From the NCBI GenBank assembly GCA_002483145.1, contig DLHJ01000012.1, forward strand, positions 186,001 through 250,000: DNA of 64,000 nucleotides. The letters are read 5' to 3'. Source of the DNA: Cellvibrio sp. UBA7671. Lineage in GTDB: Bacteria; Pseudomonadota; Gammaproteobacteria; Pseudomonadales; Cellvibrionaceae. Under the pieces are notes generated by a model. It did no database searches, was not told the DNA's origin, and worked only from the letters and a program-made list of their open reading frames with translations. Shown one piece after another: positions 44,595 to 53,644 of the stretch. Position numbers and translations under genes: made by a program. The first letter of the stretch is position 1; every line of letters begins with the position of its first letter.

Positions 44595-44622
44595 TGAATC
44601 CAAAACCCAGGTTGAGCCGTTT
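44595..44622 (+). promoter_or_regulatory. Predicted ECF-sigma promoter of the DUF4331 gene
   Basis: TGAATCCAAAACCC (44595-44608), then CCGTTT at 44617, the same spacing as upstream of the sigma gene. The DUF4331 start codon is 40 bases further on. Confidence 0.7.
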
Positions 44623-44659
44623 GGTGTTGTGTTAGTCACATAAACCCAAGGAGTCAACG

Positions 44660-46249
44660 ATGAAACATAATTACTTATCGGCCGTTATCGGCACCCTCTG
44701 TGCGAGCTTGCTCGCCACTGGCAGTTTTGCATCCAGCCACCGCGAAGCACCGAATATCACCCGTTCGCCTGCATTAGATTCCACAGATTTTTATGCGTTT
44801 AACAGTTACGAATCCGGTCGCGCTGATTTTGTAACTTTGATCGCCAACTATATTCCGCTGCAAGATGCTTACGGTGGGCCCAACTATTTTGCGATGGACC
44901 CACACGCGGTTTACAGCATCCATGTGGATAACACCGGCGACGCAGTAGAAGATCTCACCTTTGAGTTTCGCTTTAGCCAGGCGCTCGCCGGTGGCGAAGG
45001 CGTGAAGCTCACCGTTGGGCCGGAAGGCAACAGTCGTTCAGTTGCTGTGCCGTTAAAAAATGTGGGTGGTGTTACTGCGACTGATATGTCCGCTGTCAAT
45101 TTCAGTGAAAGTTACAGCATTAAACTGCGCAGCGGCGATCGTAAAACCGGTACACGCACCGATGTAGCAATGGCATCGGGCATGGGTACAACGTTTAAAA
45201 AACCGCTCGATTATATCGGCAATAAAACTTTTACCTCACCGGCGGTTTACGCAACTTACGCCAATAGTTTTATTTACGAAATTGCGATTCCCGGCTGTAG
45301 CACCAACGGCAAAGTGTTTGTCGGCCAGCGTAAAGATCCCTTCGTCGTTAACCTCGGTAAAACATTTGACCTGGTAAATTATGTTCCAGTCGAAGGTGAT
45401 AGTGCACCGGGTGCTGGTGACGGCGGCGGCTTCCCCGGCGGCATCACCCAGTCATCGATGAATGACGATCTGCTCGATAAAAATGTCACCGCAATTTCGC
45501 TCGAAATTCCCAAAAGTTGTTTGGTGGGCAGCGGCAATGGCGTAATCGGTACCTGGACTACCGCGAGTTTGCCGCAGGCGCGTATTTTAAATCCGCAGGC
45601 ATCATTTAATAAAACTGAAGTGAATGGTGGTGCACTTACACAAGTGTCGCGCTTGGGTAATCCACTGGTGAATGAATTAGTGATCGGATTAAAAGACAAA
45701 GATCGCTTCTCCGTCGCCGAACCAAAAAATGACGGCCAGTTTGCCGATTACGTAACCCATCCATCGCTGCCGGAATTATTAAATATTTTATTTAAAGATG
45801 CAGTGAACACAACGCTCGGTGCAAATCTTCCCACTCTGGCACCAACCAATTTCCCGCGCATGGATTTGGTGACTGCTTTCTTAACCGGCTTCCCCGGCGT
45901 TAACCAATTAAAAACCGTTACACCTTCGGAAATGCTGCGCTTGAACACCGGCATTGCCGCAACAGCACAAATGCAACAGTCCGCATTCGGTGTTGCCGGA
46001 AATGATCTCGCCGGTTTCCCGAATGGCCGTCGCCCCGGTGATGACGTGGTGGATATCGCCTTGCGCGTGGTGATGGGCCGTTTGTGTTATCCAATTCCTG
46101 TTGGTGGTGTGGATACCGATTTGGGTTTGTGTAAACCCGCCGATGCCAACGTGGGTAATGTTCCCTTTACCGATGGTGCACCACTCAACGCCAGCATGAT
46201 GAAAAACATGTTCCCCTATTTGGCCGATCCATTGGCCGGCTCAAATTAA
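44660..46249 (+). CDS. Exported DUF4331 protein
   Basis: A 529-residue secreted or periplasmic protein. A signal peptide ends in GSFA, and the mature protein starts SSHREAPNITRSPALDSTDFYAF, the recognisable start of DUF4331 proteins. The C-terminal half has DDVVDIALRVVMGRLCYP and a final LNASMMKNMFPYLADPL. The biochemical role of this family is unknown to me. It is probably transcribed by the adjacent ECF sigma factor and is followed by a lipoprotein gene. Confidence 0.9.
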   Translation: MKHNYLSAVIGTLCASLLATGSFASSHREAPNITRSPALDSTDFYAFNSYESGRADFVTLIANYIPLQDAYGGPNYFAMDPHAVYSIHVDNTGDAVEDLTFEFRFSQALAGGEGVKLTVGPEGNSRSVAVPLKNVGGVTATDMSAVNFSESYSIKLRSGDRKTGTRTDVAMASGMGTTFKKPLDYIGNKTFTSPAVYATYANSFIYEIAIPGCSTNGKVFVGQRKDPFVVNLGKTFDLVNYVPVEGDSAPGAGDGGGFPGGITQSSMNDDLLDKNVTAISLEIPKSCLVGSGNGVIGTWTTASLPQARILNPQASFNKTEVNGGALTQVSRLGNPLVNELVIGLKDKDRFSVAEPKNDGQFADYVTHPSLPELLNILFKDAVNTTLGANLPTLAPTNFPRMDLVTAFLTGFPGVNQLKTVTPSEMLRLNTGIAATAQMQQSAFGVAGNDLAGFPNGRRPGDDVVDIALRVVMGRLCYPIPVGGVDTDLGLCKPADANVGNVPFTDGAPLNASMMKNMFPYLADPLAGSN

Positions 46250-46259
46250 GGAGATGGAA

Positions 46260-46757
46260 ATGAAATTTTTATTTCTTGCACTTCCAGTCAGCATCGCGGT
46301 GTTACTCAGTGCGTGCGGTGGCGATGATAAAAAAAAGCCACCCAAAGTTAATACGCCACCCACAGCAATGAGTACCAGTATCAGCACCCAGTCGGATACA
46401 CCCGTGACCGGCAAATTAATGGGCAGCGATATGGATAAAGATGCCCTGAGTTTTGCAGTGTCATCGCAACCGGCACAGGGCACGCTGGCATTGCAAAGTG
46501 ACGGTTCATTTACCTATCTACCTAATGCTGATATGACAGGAATGGATCAATTTACCTTTAGCGTTTCTGATGGCAAAAGCACATCCATGACTGCGATGGT
46601 CAACATCACTATCGATCTGCTCGCAGTCAATATGGGTGAGTACACACGCAAGGCCTACAACCAAATGGAAAGTGATACACCGCTATCGCTCAACACCCGT
46701 GCGGTTACTCAGGATGTCACCGACGAAGCGGCCTTTGATGATTTGCTAGCGCAATAA
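46260..46757 (+). CDS. Lipoprotein with Ig-like (cadherin-like) repeat
   Basis: A 165-residue predicted lipoprotein (lipobox LSAC near residue 19) with one bacterial Ig/cadherin-like module: DALSFAVSSQPAQGTLALQSDGSFTYLPNADMTGMDQFTFSVSDG. AGGAG seven bases upstream fixes the start at 46260 rather than 46254. It follows the DUF4331 gene by ten bases, so the two products probably work together in the envelope. A terminator follows. Confidence 0.75.
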   Translation: MKFLFLALPVSIAVLLSACGGDDKKKPPKVNTPPTAMSTSISTQSDTPVTGKLMGSDMDKDALSFAVSSQPAQGTLALQSDGSFTYLPNADMTGMDQFTFSVSDGKSTSMTAMVNITIDLLAVNMGEYTRKAYNQMESDTPLSLNTRAVTQDVTDEAAFDDLLAQ

Positions 46758-46779
46758 AAGAGAAAAATTGTCGATTAAT

Positions 46780-46804
46780 GCCCGCAATGGATGGCGGGTT
46801 TTTT
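46780..46804 (+). terminator. Terminator after the lipoprotein gene
   Basis: CCCGC and GCGGG around a short loop followed by six T residues. It separates the DUF4331-lipoprotein unit from the TPR-HupE-receptor unit. Confidence 0.8.
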
Positions 46805-46887
46805 CAAATATCAAACATCTATAAAAATCGACTTTAGCGTTAAACGTGAAATTTATTGAATAGCTGAATTTGCAGCGGGTAATAACA

Positions 46888-48009
46888 ATGAACAGATTTT
46901 TACCGATAGTATTTCTGTGGGGTATTAGCTGCGGCGGAATTATCCTTGGCAGATACGCATACGCCGAAGCTTACACTCCCACCGAGCCTGATCAGATTAT
47001 TGCGCAGTGGAATACAACTCCCTCTGAGACTTTGCGGGTATTGCAAATTCAGCAGCGCTTGCAACCTGAAGATTCAAATCGTGTTGTGCAACTGGCAAAC
47101 GAGTATTTAGAGCAGGCGGCACAACCCGGTCAATCGCGCCTATATGGCGTAGCAGAAGCATTGTTGAAACCGCTGATTGAAAACAATACCAATGACTTAT
47201 CGATGTTGCTTGCTTGGGCACAGGTGCAACAACATCAACATCGATTTACGCTTGCGCAAGAAGTCCTGCAAAAAATTCTTCTACAACAGCCTGACAATAA
47301 CACTGCCAATTTGCTTAACGCTCGGTTGCATTTAATTCAAGGCAATGCAGTCTCTGCACAAGCAGCCTGCATGCGCCTATTAGGTCACACCGATTTATTG
47401 ACGCTCAGCGCGTGCTCGCTGGAAGCGCGCAGCACTCTCGGCGATAAAGAATTGAGTGAAAGTTACACACAGTTGCAGCAGATAGTCGGTACGCAAGGTT
47501 TGCCTGACGATGAGCGTCAAATCTGGATACTACAGATACTCGCTGATATGGCGGTGCGTCTACAACAACCACAAGCAGCGCTCGATTTTTTAAACCAAAT
47601 CAAATCCAAAAATTCACTTAGTGTGTGGGTGCAATGGGCCGATACGAATCTCGCTCTGCAAAATAATCAAATTGTCATTGATGCATTAACACCCTTGGTC
47701 AGCACCAGTTCGCAAGCGGATGATTCGCTACTGGTGCGCCTTGCGATTGCTGAGAAAAAAATCGCACCTACCACTTACTGGCAAACACAAGTGCGTGAGC
47801 GTATCGCACTACGTGAACAGCGGGATGATCAAGCGCATGCTGCCGATTTGGCCATTTATTATTTGGATATTGCGCCTGACGCGAATAAAGCCTTGCACTG
47901 GGCCGAACGCAATTGGCAGCAAGCGCGCGAAGCGAGCGATAAACATTTACTTATACGTGCCCAGCAAGCTGCGGGTGTAGCTGCCGTCACTGAAAAGGCG
48001 GGAGCATAA
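46888..48009 (+). CDS. TPR-repeat periplasmic protein
   Basis: A 373-residue protein with an N-terminal signal or anchor (about residues 1-27) and several tetratricopeptide-like helical repeats, for example DLSMLLAWAQVQQHQHRFTLAQEVLQKILLQQPDNNTANLLNARLHL. TPR proteins serve as binding scaffolds. The start at 46888 (MNRFLPIVF) is preferred to an upstream TTG. It is two bases ahead of the HupE-like gene and probably works with it. Confidence 0.75.
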   Translation: MNRFLPIVFLWGISCGGIILGRYAYAEAYTPTEPDQIIAQWNTTPSETLRVLQIQQRLQPEDSNRVVQLANEYLEQAAQPGQSRLYGVAEALLKPLIENNTNDLSMLLAWAQVQQHQHRFTLAQEVLQKILLQQPDNNTANLLNARLHLIQGNAVSAQAACMRLLGHTDLLTLSACSLEARSTLGDKELSESYTQLQQIVGTQGLPDDERQIWILQILADMAVRLQQPQAALDFLNQIKSKNSLSVWVQWADTNLALQNNQIVIDALTPLVSTSSQADDSLLVRLAIAEKKIAPTTYWQTQVRERIALREQRDDQAHAADLAIYYLDIAPDANKALHWAERNWQQAREASDKHLLIRAQQAAGVAAVTEKAGA

Positions 48010-48011
48010 AG

Positions 48012-49124
48012 ATGCGTATACTCAAGTTGATCATTTTTATCCAACTAATTATTTTTTCTGCGTTCTTATCTGCGCACCAACTCAGTACGGCTTACGCCAA
48101 TCTGCAAATCAACGATCAGGGTTTAATAACTGGGGAATGGCAAGTACGGCTTTATGATCTTGAGCAGGCCATAGGTGTGGATAGCGATGGCGATGGAAAA
48201 TTGCGCTGGAAAGAGTTACAAGCGCGCGCCGACAGCGTGCATCAATATCTTGCCAATCAGCTATCGATTCACCGCGCTGATAGCACCTGCACATTGTTAT
48301 TAAGTGATGAGTGGAAAATCGATTCCCATTTTAGTGAATCCTATCTGTTGATACCGCTGCGTGCCCAATGCGCTTTGACCGGTACTATTCGTGTTAATTA
48401 CAGCGCTTTTTTTAAAGAAGATGCTGAACATAAATTATTGCTGAATCTACGCAGCGATTCTGCCACCAGCAGCCGCTTACTCAGCGACACCCAGCGCAAT
48501 ATTGATTGGGATGCCGCTAGCGGTAATGTCTGGAAAACACTGGGCGAATTTATTTATCAGGGCATGGTGCATATCTGGATTGGTATCGACCATATTTTAT
48601 TTTTGCTATCGCTCATGCTGACCTGCGTGCTGGTTCGGCGCGGCAACCAATGGTTTGCACAAGCCAGTATAAAACGCATCCTGATCAATACCACCTGGAT
48701 AGTCACGGCATTTACGCTCGCCCATTCCATCACGCTTAGCGCGACCGCGTTAGGTTTAATTCAGTTCTCCAGCCAATGGGTAGAAGTGGGCATTGCCATG
48801 TCGGTAGTTCTGGTTGCGCTCAACAATATTTATCCACTGGTTACGCGCTTGGGTTGGCTCACCTTTGGATTCGGTTTGCTGCACGGCATGGGCTTCGCAG
48901 GAGTATTGGGTGAATTGGGGTTACCGGCAGATCAACAACTGCTCACGGTGTTGGCATTTAATCTCGGTGTGGAGATAGGGCAAATGGCAATTGTGTTGCT
49001 GTTATTACCGCTATTTATTTTTGTGCGCAACCAAATCTGGTACGCGCGTTATGCCCTTACGGGTACATCGATAGTGATTGCATTAGTGGCGTTGCAATGG
49101 GTAGTTGATCGTTGGATTGGTTAA
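48012..49124 (+). CDS. HupE/UreJ_2-family membrane protein with EF-hand-like loop
   Basis: A 370-residue protein. A signal-like N terminus is followed by an extracytoplasmic domain containing DSDGDGKLRWKE, a textbook 12-residue EF-hand loop near residue 57. The C-terminal half (about 180-365) has six or seven helices with HIWIGIDHILFLLSLML and HSITLSATALGL, the HupE/UreJ pattern tied to nickel or other metal transport. The adjacent TonB receptor suggests a two-membrane uptake route, but the substrate is not proven. Confidence 0.82.
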   Translation: MRILKLIIFIQLIIFSAFLSAHQLSTAYANLQINDQGLITGEWQVRLYDLEQAIGVDSDGDGKLRWKELQARADSVHQYLANQLSIHRADSTCTLLLSDEWKIDSHFSESYLLIPLRAQCALTGTIRVNYSAFFKEDAEHKLLLNLRSDSATSSRLLSDTQRNIDWDAASGNVWKTLGEFIYQGMVHIWIGIDHILFLLSLMLTCVLVRRGNQWFAQASIKRILINTTWIVTAFTLAHSITLSATALGLIQFSSQWVEVGIAMSVVLVALNNIYPLVTRLGWLTFGFGLLHGMGFAGVLGELGLPADQQLLTVLAFNLGVEIGQMAIVLLLLPLFIFVRNQIWYARYALTGTSIVIALVALQWVVDRWIG

Positions 49125-49134
49125 GGACATTATG

Positions 49135-51207
49135 ATGCGTATTAACAATAGTTTGGCCGGTTATTATTTTGCTTTAAGTGTTACGCCTTTGGTAGTGAAT
49201 GGTTCGGCAAATGCAGCCCAGAACAACACTGAAATGTTGTTGGTAGAAAATGTGGTTGTTTATGGCTACCGCACTGATTTATTGGGTACCAGTATTGCCG
49301 CCGCAGAAGGCGTGGTCGGCAGCGCCGAAATTGCCGCGCGGCCGGTATCGCGCACCGGTGAAATTCTGGAATTTGTACCCGGCATGGTGGTTACCCAACA
49401 CAGTGGTTCAGGCAAAGCCAATCAATATTTTTTACGCGGTTTTAATCTGGATCACGGCACCGACTTTGCCACTTCAGTTGACGCCATGCCAATTAATATG
49501 CGCAGCCATGGACATGGGCAAGGCTATACGGATTTAAATTTTATTATTCCTGAATTGATTCAGGATATTCAGTATCGCAAAGGTCCTTACTACGCTGAAG
49601 TGGGCGATTTTTCCGGCGCTGGTGCCGCACAGTTTTCGCTAAAAAATACTCTCGCTACTGGCGAAGTCAATTTTACTGCAGGTGATTTCGACTATCGGCG
49701 TTTATACACCGCGACGCAACTTGAACTGGATTCAGGGCGATTATTATTTGGCGTAGAAGCGCAGCGCTACGCAGGCCCCTGGACAGATATTGATGAAGAC
49801 GTACACAAAACCAATCTGCTAGTGCGTTATACATCGCAAATTGGTGGCGGTGAATTTTCGTTGACGGCGATGGGCTACCGCAATCGCTGGAATGCGGCGG
49901 ATCAAATTCCCCAGCGCGCTGTCGGGCAAAATATTATCGATCCTTTAGGTTCACTTGATACTGATGTAGGCGGCGGTTCCAATCGCTACAGTCTGTCAAC
50001 GCAATGGGTGAATCCGATTTGGTCAATGAGCGTCTATGTTGTCGATTCAGAGCTAAATTTATTTTCCAACTTCACCTATTTTTTGGATGACCCGATCAAT
50101 GGCGATGAATTTGAACAAGTGGATGACCGGCAATTGCTCGGAGGAGAAGTCGTACGCAATTGGCAAATAGATGTTGCTGGAAAATCGGCAACACAGAAAC
50201 TCGGCGTTCAAATTCGGCACGATGCCATTGATGAAGTAGGTTTATTCAAAACCCGCTCGCGCAATCGGTTGTCAACTACCCGTGTTGATGCGATTGATGA
50301 AACCTCACTGGCGCTTTTTGCCCAGAGCGACATTCAGTTAACTGAAAAGATGCGCATGCATCTGGGCTTGCGCCATGATTATTTGCAAGTGGATGTAAGC
50401 AGCGACCGCGCCGAAAATTCTGGTGATGCATCTGATGGCATCACCAATGTAAAAGCGGGCGTGAGTTACAGTGTCAACGATAAAATCGAAACCTACTTTA
50501 ATCTCGGCCAGGGTTTTCATTCGAATGATGCGCGCGGTGCAACCATTGTCGTGGATCCGGTATCGGGCGAGTTGATTGAGCCGGTAGATTTATTATCGCG
50601 CTCGCAAGGTGCGGAAATAGGGGCAAAATTATTCGATAACAATCGCTACAGCATTTCCACATCGCTGTGGTACCTGGCACTGGATTCAGAATTATTATTT
50701 GTGGGCGATGCGGGCAATACTGAGGCCAGCCGCGCATCGGAACGTTCAGGAATTGAAATCGCCAGTTATTTCTGGTTTGCAGAGGGCTGGAGCATTGATT
50801 CGGAATTAGCCTGGACGCGTTCGCGCTTTACCGATAATCAGTTGGACGAAGGCAAATATGTGGATGGCTCCCTACCGTTTGTCGCAAGTGCGGGGATTAG
50901 TTACGCACCAGCGCAAACCGGTTTCCACGGCGCTTTGCGCTACCGGCATTTTGCCGCGCGGGTGCTGGATAGTTTCGCGCAGCAGGAGGCGGGGGCGACT
51001 AGCCTGGTGAATCTCGGCTTGGGTTATCGCTGGGCGCAATGGTCGGTGGGGCTCGACATCCTCAACCTATTCGATAGTGCCGATCACGATATCGATTACT
51101 TTTATCCGTCCCGGCTCCCCTCCGAGGCAGATGAAGGCGTTGAAGATTTGCACTTCCATCCGGTTGAACCGCGCAGCCTGCGTATCCGACTACAAGCCTC
51201 TTTCTAA
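49135..51207 (+). CDS. TonB-dependent outer-membrane receptor
   Basis: A 690-residue receptor with signal peptide, plug domain (about residues 50-170; GMVVTQHSGSGKANQYFLRGFNLDHGTDF) and a 22-strand-type beta barrel ending in Phe (RIRLQASF). A His-containing plug stretch MRSHGHGQGYTDLNF could touch a metal ligand. AAGGA lies seven bases before ATG 49135; ATG 49132 is an alternative. The gene begins ten bases after the HupE-like gene. The substrate is unknown; metal or a metal complex is inferred from context. Confidence 0.88.
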   Translation: MRINNSLAGYYFALSVTPLVVNGSANAAQNNTEMLLVENVVVYGYRTDLLGTSIAAAEGVVGSAEIAARPVSRTGEILEFVPGMVVTQHSGSGKANQYFLRGFNLDHGTDFATSVDAMPINMRSHGHGQGYTDLNFIIPELIQDIQYRKGPYYAEVGDFSGAGAAQFSLKNTLATGEVNFTAGDFDYRRLYTATQLELDSGRLLFGVEAQRYAGPWTDIDEDVHKTNLLVRYTSQIGGGEFSLTAMGYRNRWNAADQIPQRAVGQNIIDPLGSLDTDVGGGSNRYSLSTQWVNPIWSMSVYVVDSELNLFSNFTYFLDDPINGDEFEQVDDRQLLGGEVVRNWQIDVAGKSATQKLGVQIRHDAIDEVGLFKTRSRNRLSTTRVDAIDETSLALFAQSDIQLTEKMRMHLGLRHDYLQVDVSSDRAENSGDASDGITNVKAGVSYSVNDKIETYFNLGQGFHSNDARGATIVVDPVSGELIEPVDLLSRSQGAEIGAKLFDNNRYSISTSLWYLALDSELLFVGDAGNTEASRASERSGIEIASYFWFAEGWSIDSELAWTRSRFTDNQLDEGKYVDGSLPFVASAGISYAPAQTGFHGALRYRHFAARVLDSFAQQEAGATSLVNLGLGYRWAQWSVGLDILNLFDSADHDIDYFYPSRLPSEADEGVEDLHFHPVEPRSLRIRLQASF

Positions 51208-51481
51208 CAATCGCCCCATTTCTTTTACCAGAGTAGATACCACCCGGCGAGCAAGTTGGCATTCCGGTTTGGTATCGGTTGGCGTCAAATGTTTCACAAA
51301 GTAGCAATCCCCTGCCTTTTAGCCCGTTGAAGTGACCACTCACTGCTCAAGATCTAGCCACTGGCGTGCTTTTCCGCTTTAATGACCGAACAACAATAAT
51401 TAATTAGCCATCGGCTGGTTATCGCGGTCAGTTATTAAATAATGCAAATAACGCCAGATTCGCTATTTTGAGAGTATTGCT

Positions 51482-53509
51482 ATGGACATAAGATCCCTGC
51501 ACCGCCAAATGACGCATTACAACCGCTGGAAACGCCAGCTGGATGAACGTTTACAGCGTTTTGAGCAGTGGAGCCAGCAGCACGATATGTCCGGTGCGAA
51601 TATGGGCAAGACCTTGCAGCGGGCACGCCAGTTATTGCGCGGCGAAAGTTTTACCATCGCCTGTGTAGGCGAGTTCTCGCGCGGTAAAACCGAATTAATT
51701 AACGCTCTTTTATACACCGGCGGTGGCCGCCGTTTGCTGCCATCGCAACCGGGGCGCACGACTATGTGCCCTACCGAAATCTTTTGGGACGCCCACCAAC
51801 CCACCAATTGTGTGCGCCTCCTGCCGATCGAAACTCGCCGCACCAATACCAGCCTGCAAAGCTTCAAACGCATCCCGCAAAATTGGGTGGCGATTCATTT
51901 TGATGCGCAAGATCACGAGCAGACCCGCGCCGCGATCAATCAAGTTTCGGCCAGTAAACAAGTCAGTGTGGCCGATGCGCTTAAATTGGGTTTTGCACAG
52001 GATGAGTTGGGCGAGCGCGACGAGAACGGCATGGTTACTGTGCCCGCCTGGCGCCATGCGCTGATCAGTCTGGATCATCCGCTGCTACGCCAGGGCTTGC
52101 GCATCGTTGATACGCCCGGCTTGAACGCGCTGGGCAACGAGCCTGAACTCACGTTAAAAACCCTGCCCGATGCCCAGGCGATTTTGTTTTTGCTCGGCGC
52201 CGATGCGGGTGTCACTGCGAGCGATATGGAGATCTGGCGCGAACATATCCAGGTATTGCGCGATAACAACTGCACCGCTGTAATCGCCTTGCTTAACAAA
52301 ATCGACAGCCTCTGGGATGACCTCACCCCGGCACAAGAGATTGAGGCCAACGTCAACCAATTGCGCCAGCTCACCGCACGACAATTGAATTTGTCGCCCG
52401 AGCATGTGGTGGCACTGTCCGCCAAACAGGGTTTACTCGGCAAAGTCGGGCGCAACCAGGCGCAATTGGCGCGCAGTAATTTTCCTCAATTGGAGCGCAT
52501 TTTGGCCGAATGCGTGATGCGCAACCAGCAGCAGATTATTGGCCATCGGTTAATTGGCGACAGCTATGCGATGGTGATCAACGCGCGCAACAGTTTGCAG
52601 CGCCGCCTCACAGACTGTGAAAAAGAATTGGAAGAATTGCGCACAGTTGCACCGGAAGCGGCGGGCGAAAAATTGACTGAGCTGCGCGATACTATTCGCC
52701 GCACCCATCACGAATACCACAAGCAGGCGCTGTCATTGCGCACCAGTCAGCGCTTGTTGGAGTCGCAAAAATTATCGCTGCTGGGGCCGATCAGCAGCGG
52801 CCTGCTGGAGCAGCAAATCGCGGAAGCCCATGCGAATCTGGCGCAGAGTTGGACTACAGTGGGATTGGCGCGCGCGATCGGCAAATTTTTTGATGATGTA
52901 GACAGCAACCTGCGCCATCTTGAACGTGAAATCGAGCGCTGCAACCGCGTGCTCACCTCGATTTACGAGCGGCCTGAGCAGACTGTATCGGGCGATGATT
53001 TGATCATGCGTCACCTGTTGAAAATCCAGAAGCAGCGCCGCCAATTGCGCCAGTTGCATACCCGCGCCGACGATTTCCGCAAATCGCTCAGTACGGTATT
53101 CACACACAAAGGCGCGCTGATCAGCCGCTTTATCAACACCTTGGTGCAGGAGGTGCGCGCGGTTTATGTCGATTTAAACCAGCACATCCATCACTGGATG
53201 CAAGAGGCATTGGCGCCGCTGTTCCATCACAACCAATACCAAAAACAATTGCTGGAACACCACATGCTGCGCCTCACGCAATTGCAAACCCAGCGCAACA
53301 GCCACAGTGAACAATTGGAAGTGTTGCAGACCAATATTTACCAATTGCAGACCGCGCTGGGGAATATCGAGCCGCTCTATAAAGAATTGCTGACGACGCC
53401 ACTAGAGCCGGAATTGATGGCGGATGTAGAGCAGAAGGAGTCGGTAACAGCGGGAGCGCAAGTGGTATCGATCAAGCAGGGCAGACAATCACTGCGAGGC
53501 AGCCAATAA
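51482..53509 (+). CDS. Dynamin-like GTPase
   Basis: A 675-residue dynamin-superfamily GTPase. G1 is VGEFSRGKTELINALL near residue 62, a Thr for G2 lies in RTTMCPTEI, G3 is VDTPGLNALG near 210 and G4 ALLNKIDSLWD near 270. The C-terminal half is helical coiled coil, as in bacterial dynamin-like proteins that remodel or repair membranes. No transmembrane segment is obvious. It is monocistronic between the TonB-receptor unit and metX. Confidence 0.85.
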   Translation: MDIRSLHRQMTHYNRWKRQLDERLQRFEQWSQQHDMSGANMGKTLQRARQLLRGESFTIACVGEFSRGKTELINALLYTGGGRRLLPSQPGRTTMCPTEIFWDAHQPTNCVRLLPIETRRTNTSLQSFKRIPQNWVAIHFDAQDHEQTRAAINQVSASKQVSVADALKLGFAQDELGERDENGMVTVPAWRHALISLDHPLLRQGLRIVDTPGLNALGNEPELTLKTLPDAQAILFLLGADAGVTASDMEIWREHIQVLRDNNCTAVIALLNKIDSLWDDLTPAQEIEANVNQLRQLTARQLNLSPEHVVALSAKQGLLGKVGRNQAQLARSNFPQLERILAECVMRNQQQIIGHRLIGDSYAMVINARNSLQRRLTDCEKELEELRTVAPEAAGEKLTELRDTIRRTHHEYHKQALSLRTSQRLLESQKLSLLGPISSGLLEQQIAEAHANLAQSWTTVGLARAIGKFFDDVDSNLRHLEREIERCNRVLTSIYERPEQTVSGDDLIMRHLLKIQKQRRQLRQLHTRADDFRKSLSTVFTHKGALISRFINTLVQEVRAVYVDLNQHIHHWMQEALAPLFHHNQYQKQLLEHHMLRLTQLQTQRNSHSEQLEVLQTNIYQLQTALGNIEPLYKELLTTPLEPELMADVEQKESVTAGAQVVSIKQGRQSLRGSQ

Positions 53510-53554
53510 CCTCGTCAGCAGTTTATCAGTGTATAACTTGCAGCACTGAATGGG

Positions 53555-53639
53555 TCTCTTTAGACTGTCGCATCGTTTAAAGTCGATTGGGTAAGCTCGC
53601 GCTCTACGCGGGTGTTACTCTTTTAGCGCGCTAAAGAGA
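53555..53639 (+). promoter_or_regulatory. Candidate RNA switch in the metX leader
   Basis: Two upstream segments can each pair with the RBS-bearing segment CTAAAGAGA (53631-53639): TCTCTTTAG at 53555-53563 (exact complement) and CTCTTTTAGC at 53618-53627 (hairpin with a two-base loop). The choice would expose or hide the RBS six bases before the metX start. The GTTTAAAG...GCTAAAG layout recalls SAM-II-type riboswitches, but I cannot confirm the class. Confidence 0.4.
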
Positions 53640-53644
53640 TCATC

